Assembly (NCBI RefSeq): GCF_020520425.1
Contig: NC_079487.1
Span: 127,308,385-127,372,384 of the forward strand
Direction of reading: 5' to 3'
Length of the DNA: 64,000 nucleotides
From: Spinacia oleracea
Taxonomy: Eukaryota > Streptophyta > Magnoliopsida > Caryophyllales > Amaranthaceae
In this document: positions 60,760 through 64,000 of the stretch, one piece after another
How positions within the stretch are numbered: position 1 is the stretch's first letter
Layout of the letters: every line of letters begins with the position of its first letter
Notes under the pieces: generated by a model
The model's input: the letters and a program-made list of their open reading frames with translations, nothing else
What the model was told of the DNA's origin: nothing
Database searches by the model: none
Made by a program: the position numbers and the translations under genes

Positions 60760-62725
60760 TCAATCAATAGTAATACTATATACTAAAAGACACACCAAGA
60801 ATGACACATATCATCTCCTGGTGTGTCTTTAGATTTTTATTTTTATTTTTGAATAAAATTTTAATAAAAGAATCTTTTTAAATTTCCTGATTTTTGTCTT
60901 ATTTTTTTTCTAAAATTTAATTTCATATGTATTATGGCAAAAATTTAACATAATATATTAACACTAATTTGAAAAATATATGTTATGAATGAAAAAATCA
61001 CATTTTTTTTATGATATTATTGTTTTTATAATATACGTACATAGTAAGTTGCTACTCCGTAATAGCAAGATAGTATTTTAATTTTCATAAACCTTTTTCA
61101 AAAAATTATTTATACTCTTAGCCTAGTTACATGCAATAGTTTTACAAAAACAACGTGTAATTATATGTCAATACCCATACAAGCATTTTTTTATTATTAT
61201 TTTCTTCTATTTTATGTAGCGGGTATGCCGTATGGGTATGGTTATAGTTATGGATATCATTTAATTTTAAAAGAAACGGTTACATGATAAAGGTATGATA
61301 AGTTTATTTTATTTTGCCTAACATAAGTATTTTTGTCGAAACCCTAAACACCTAAGATTGCACTAATCACTTTATAATTTGAATAAATAATCATTTGCTC
61401 TAATTTTTTTAACAACCCATGATAAAGTTTGATATGATTTTGTTTATTAAAAATGTATTCTAAATAAATTAGTCAGAATAGAGAAAAAAATTATTTAGTC
61501 TCATCCATGCGTTATACGGGACCTAGCCTAGTGTCCTTCTAAGTTATAGCCTTCGTGTGTCACTTATTTAATTAATTAAAAATCAATCATTTAATATTAT
61601 TGGTAAATGTGGATGATGTGATAAGGGGAAAGCTAGATGAATAGACCTTACAATGACGAGACATAATATTCGATCGATCTATAGAAAGCAAATTAAACAA
61701 AAATCTATCCATCTCTAAAATATCGCCTAGCTAAATTTGATTTTTCAAGTTGGTCAAAACACGACTTAAAATATAAATATTTCTAATTCTACGCTAAAAA
61801 TTAATATTCCAAAAATATATATTGAAACAAATCTACTCCACATTACTATATTATTTATTAATTAGAATTTATGGACAAAGTTTTCAAATTTTCCAAAGTT
61901 TAACCGAAAATATTGTAATGGGGCAATATTTTAGGCCGGAGGGAGTATGATTTTTTTTTTTTTTTAATGTGGTCAATTTTGCATTTGTACTCTAATTATG
62001 CTGTCATTTCTCTTTGTATAATTTGATTTAATACCTATCTAAACTTGAGCACTACTTGGAGTTGGATCCTATTAACTTACATATTATAATGTTTTGTTTA
62101 TATACTCAAGAACTCTAATCAAACAAACGAATTTGCAGATGCTATATAAAAGAGTTTTAAAATTCAAAACTGTTATTTGAGTCTAGGGGTGAGTGTGGAT
62201 ACACGGGAAGGGAGGTGATGAAGAGGGGATGAATTTTATTTTGTACCTCTCGAGATAGGGGTTGGGAGGAGTGAGTATCATTCCTATCGTGGATTGAGGG
62301 GATGGAGATGAGAATTATAGGCGGGTGCAGGTGTGCAGGCCCTGCTCCATCTCAAGGTCATCTCTAACTCAATAAAGGAAATGGTCTAGATAAGCGTTAA
62401 GTGACCGGGTAATGAGGTTGACGGGACGACTGTGTGAGTATTAAGTGGGTAATTAATACGACAGAAGTGAAGGGTGGGTGAGATAAATTTATGTTTGACA
62501 CAAGTGGTGAATTAGAATGAATTTTTTTTTTTATCTATGTACCCTTATTTGTTTTAATTATTTTAATAAGTAAGCACCGAATGAGCAATAACAAATTTAT
62601 CCATCATTAATTATTTTATATTTGGGGAATATCGGTAAACTCTATTTTGATGATAATTATATACCATATTTCATATAAATTTATATTTAGATTGTAAATT
62701 GTACATCGCACGGGTATTATACTAG
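60760..62725. mobile_element. Helitron-like element
   Basis: Near the left end, ACTATATACTAAAAGACACA begins a segment typical of plant Helitron 5' ends, with the inverted pair AGACACACCA / TGGTGTGTCT (60788-60832). The proposed 5' TC follows an A at 60759. The right end ACATCGCACGGGTATTATACTAG stands before a T, as expected for a Helitron 3' end, although the hairpin is weak. The inside holds a half Stowaway (right end GGCCGGAGGGAGTA at about 61934) and a GGGATG-rich stretch (62174-62350). No Rep/helicase. Confidence 0.5.
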
Positions 62726-62764
62726 TACCTATCTAAACTTGAGCACTACTTGGAGTTGGATCCT
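62032..62764. repeat. Perfect 39-bp direct repeat flanking 655 bp
   Basis: The 39 bp starting TACCTATCTAAACTTGAGCA and ending GAGTTGGATCCT occur at 62032-62070 and again at 62726-62764 without mismatch. The second copy starts at the T directly after the Helitron-like CTAG. Confidence 0.9.
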
Positions 62765-63535
62765 CTGCGGTTCTTTTGTAACTAGATAGTCTAATTAGTT
62801 TTATAGTTGGAAATTCGAAAATGTGTTATCTATGTAAAATTTAAAAAATCATGACACCTGTTTTTAGTTTAGTATAGAAAGATTCTTTAATTGAATGACT
62901 TAGACGAGATTAGTTCTCAAGTCTTAGATACAATAATTCCGATATTTTAAGTCTTTAACCAACTAAATTTGTTGATGCAAAAGTCGATTTAAAAACTACT
63001 CAATGGAAATAGGAGGAGTGAGGAGAAACAATGCTGAGATGAATCTAGGGTTGTAAGAGTTAAGGCGACCACATTGTAAAGTAGGAGTAATTTTTCTCTT
63101 TGTAAATGCGTATAATTGGTGATATCTTAGACCGTAATTTGACTTTAATAATGATAATTATAAAACTTGAATAATATAATAGTTCCAATAAATTCCCATA
63201 TAGTACAAATAAGTCTTTAAATTTATCTTTAATCGTCTTTAAATAAAAATAGTGGTCCAATATTCCAATAAATCGAATAATAAACTTTAATAGAATAGTA
63301 ATCTTTAGAAGTTGTTATCTACTACGTATTCTAGTTAGTACTCCAAATAAAGGATGATTTTTTACAAAGCAATCTTGAAGCTAAGTAAGTTGATCCCCAC
63401 TCTCATTTTGTTTTTGTGGACAAGAGAGATTTTTGAGAACGTACCACCGCAATCTCTTGGTTGGATATTATTGCCTACGGCTCATAAGAATCTAATCAGA
63501 ATAAAGTTGTTGATTAGGATTCTCAAGTTGAAATG
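62765..63535. other. Gene-free spacer
   Basis: AT-rich; no gene or complete element. Confidence 0.5.
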
Positions 63536-63650
63536 TTATTTTATTTTTTGTTTTTTTGTTTTTTTGGTTGGTATGGAAGGAGATTATTAGCAAAGTGCCA
63601 TTGATCCCGCGACTCGAGGGATCAAACCCGGAGTCGGGTTGTGTTTTAAC
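63536..63650 (-). mobile_element. Possible SINE fragment
   Basis: On the minus strand a B-box-like CCGGGTTTGATCCCTCGAG is followed about 50 bp later by an A-rich tail (CCAAAAAAACAAAAAAACAA). No A box or flanking duplication was found. Confidence 0.35.
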
Positions 63651-64000
63651 ATAAAAACTAAGGTCTAAACTTATGTAATTGGACGAGCTTTTCGGGCTAG
63701 ACTCAGGTTTGGGTTTCTTTAGGCCTAGTCATTGAGGACCAATTTTACCGGCCCACAAACTTATACTATGTGCGTAGTAATTGTTAAAAATAATCTTTTC
63801 CTCCTAAATAATTGTCATTTCAGTGTCTCCACGGTAATTTGGGAAATAAAAACTAGATACTTCGTATATTCTTTGTGTTATTAAAAAAATATTTATTAAG
63901 ACAATCAATTCCAATACGAGTACAAATCAATCGTTGAAGCTCCTGAAAATAATATTACTCTTAAATTCCACTTAAAACGACTCTAATTTCCACCATACTC

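Overview
The window is nuclear DNA of a flowering plant. It is AT-rich, its genes carry GT-AG introns, and the long spacers are filled with typical plant transposons (Ty1/copia, Mutator-like, hAT, Stowaway and Tourist MITEs, Helitrons, LINE, SINE). The many short remnants around the motif ACGGAGTA, together with the gene types, remind me of Amaranthaceae (spinach, beet, quinoa). That placement is an inference and is not proven by the sequence.

Layout. Positions 1-13,350 are an almost gene-free nest of mobile elements: a hAT-like end inserted in a dead LINE; a TCGGGT-rich element interrupted by a gene-carrying Mutator-like element (1470-3397, 9-bp target duplication); a complete copia retrotransposon with two 165-bp LTRs that I read as identical and one open 1516-residue gag-pol frame (3959-8934), sitting inside an older repeat; and several MITEs. 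At 13.4-15.8 kb lie two convergent Kunitz-type proteinase-inhibitor genes. The four-exon gene for cytosolic ribosomal protein eL34 (RPL34) follows at 16.4-18.6 kb on the minus strand. A second Mutator-like inverted-repeat element (18947-20263) sits just upstream of it.

Positions 20.3-24.8 kb are again mobile: a Helitron-like element containing a 5'-truncated LINE with a 15-bp target duplication and a MITE, then a short tRNA-type SINE with a 14-bp duplication. A five-exon gene of the plant DUF1666 family (780 residues; such proteins are often misnamed ribosomal protein L34Ae) occupies 25.1-30.0 kb on the minus strand. After a repeat-rich gap with a 1.8-kb inverted-repeat structure, the plus-strand gene at 35.6-40.1 kb encodes a TAF1B/Rrn7-like RNA polymerase I core factor (four exons, 689 residues). 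From 40 to 57 kb I find no convincing gene, only MITEs, two clean hAT-type elements (48198-48770 and 51810-52354), a CACTA remnant and one exon-like piece. The last gene is an intronless zinc-finger homeodomain (ZHD) transcription factor on the minus strand (57105-58202). Upstream of it are an ABRE/G-box, a degenerate array of about 355-bp repeats and a Helitron-like element.

The host genes do not form a pathway. Two relate to making ribosomes (RPL34 and the Pol I factor), two are probable defence inhibitors, one is a developmental regulator and one is of unknown function. The most unusual material is in the mobile part, especially the Mutator-like element carrying a Werner-type 3'-5' exonuclease remnant opposite a GRF-zinc-finger-like reading frame.
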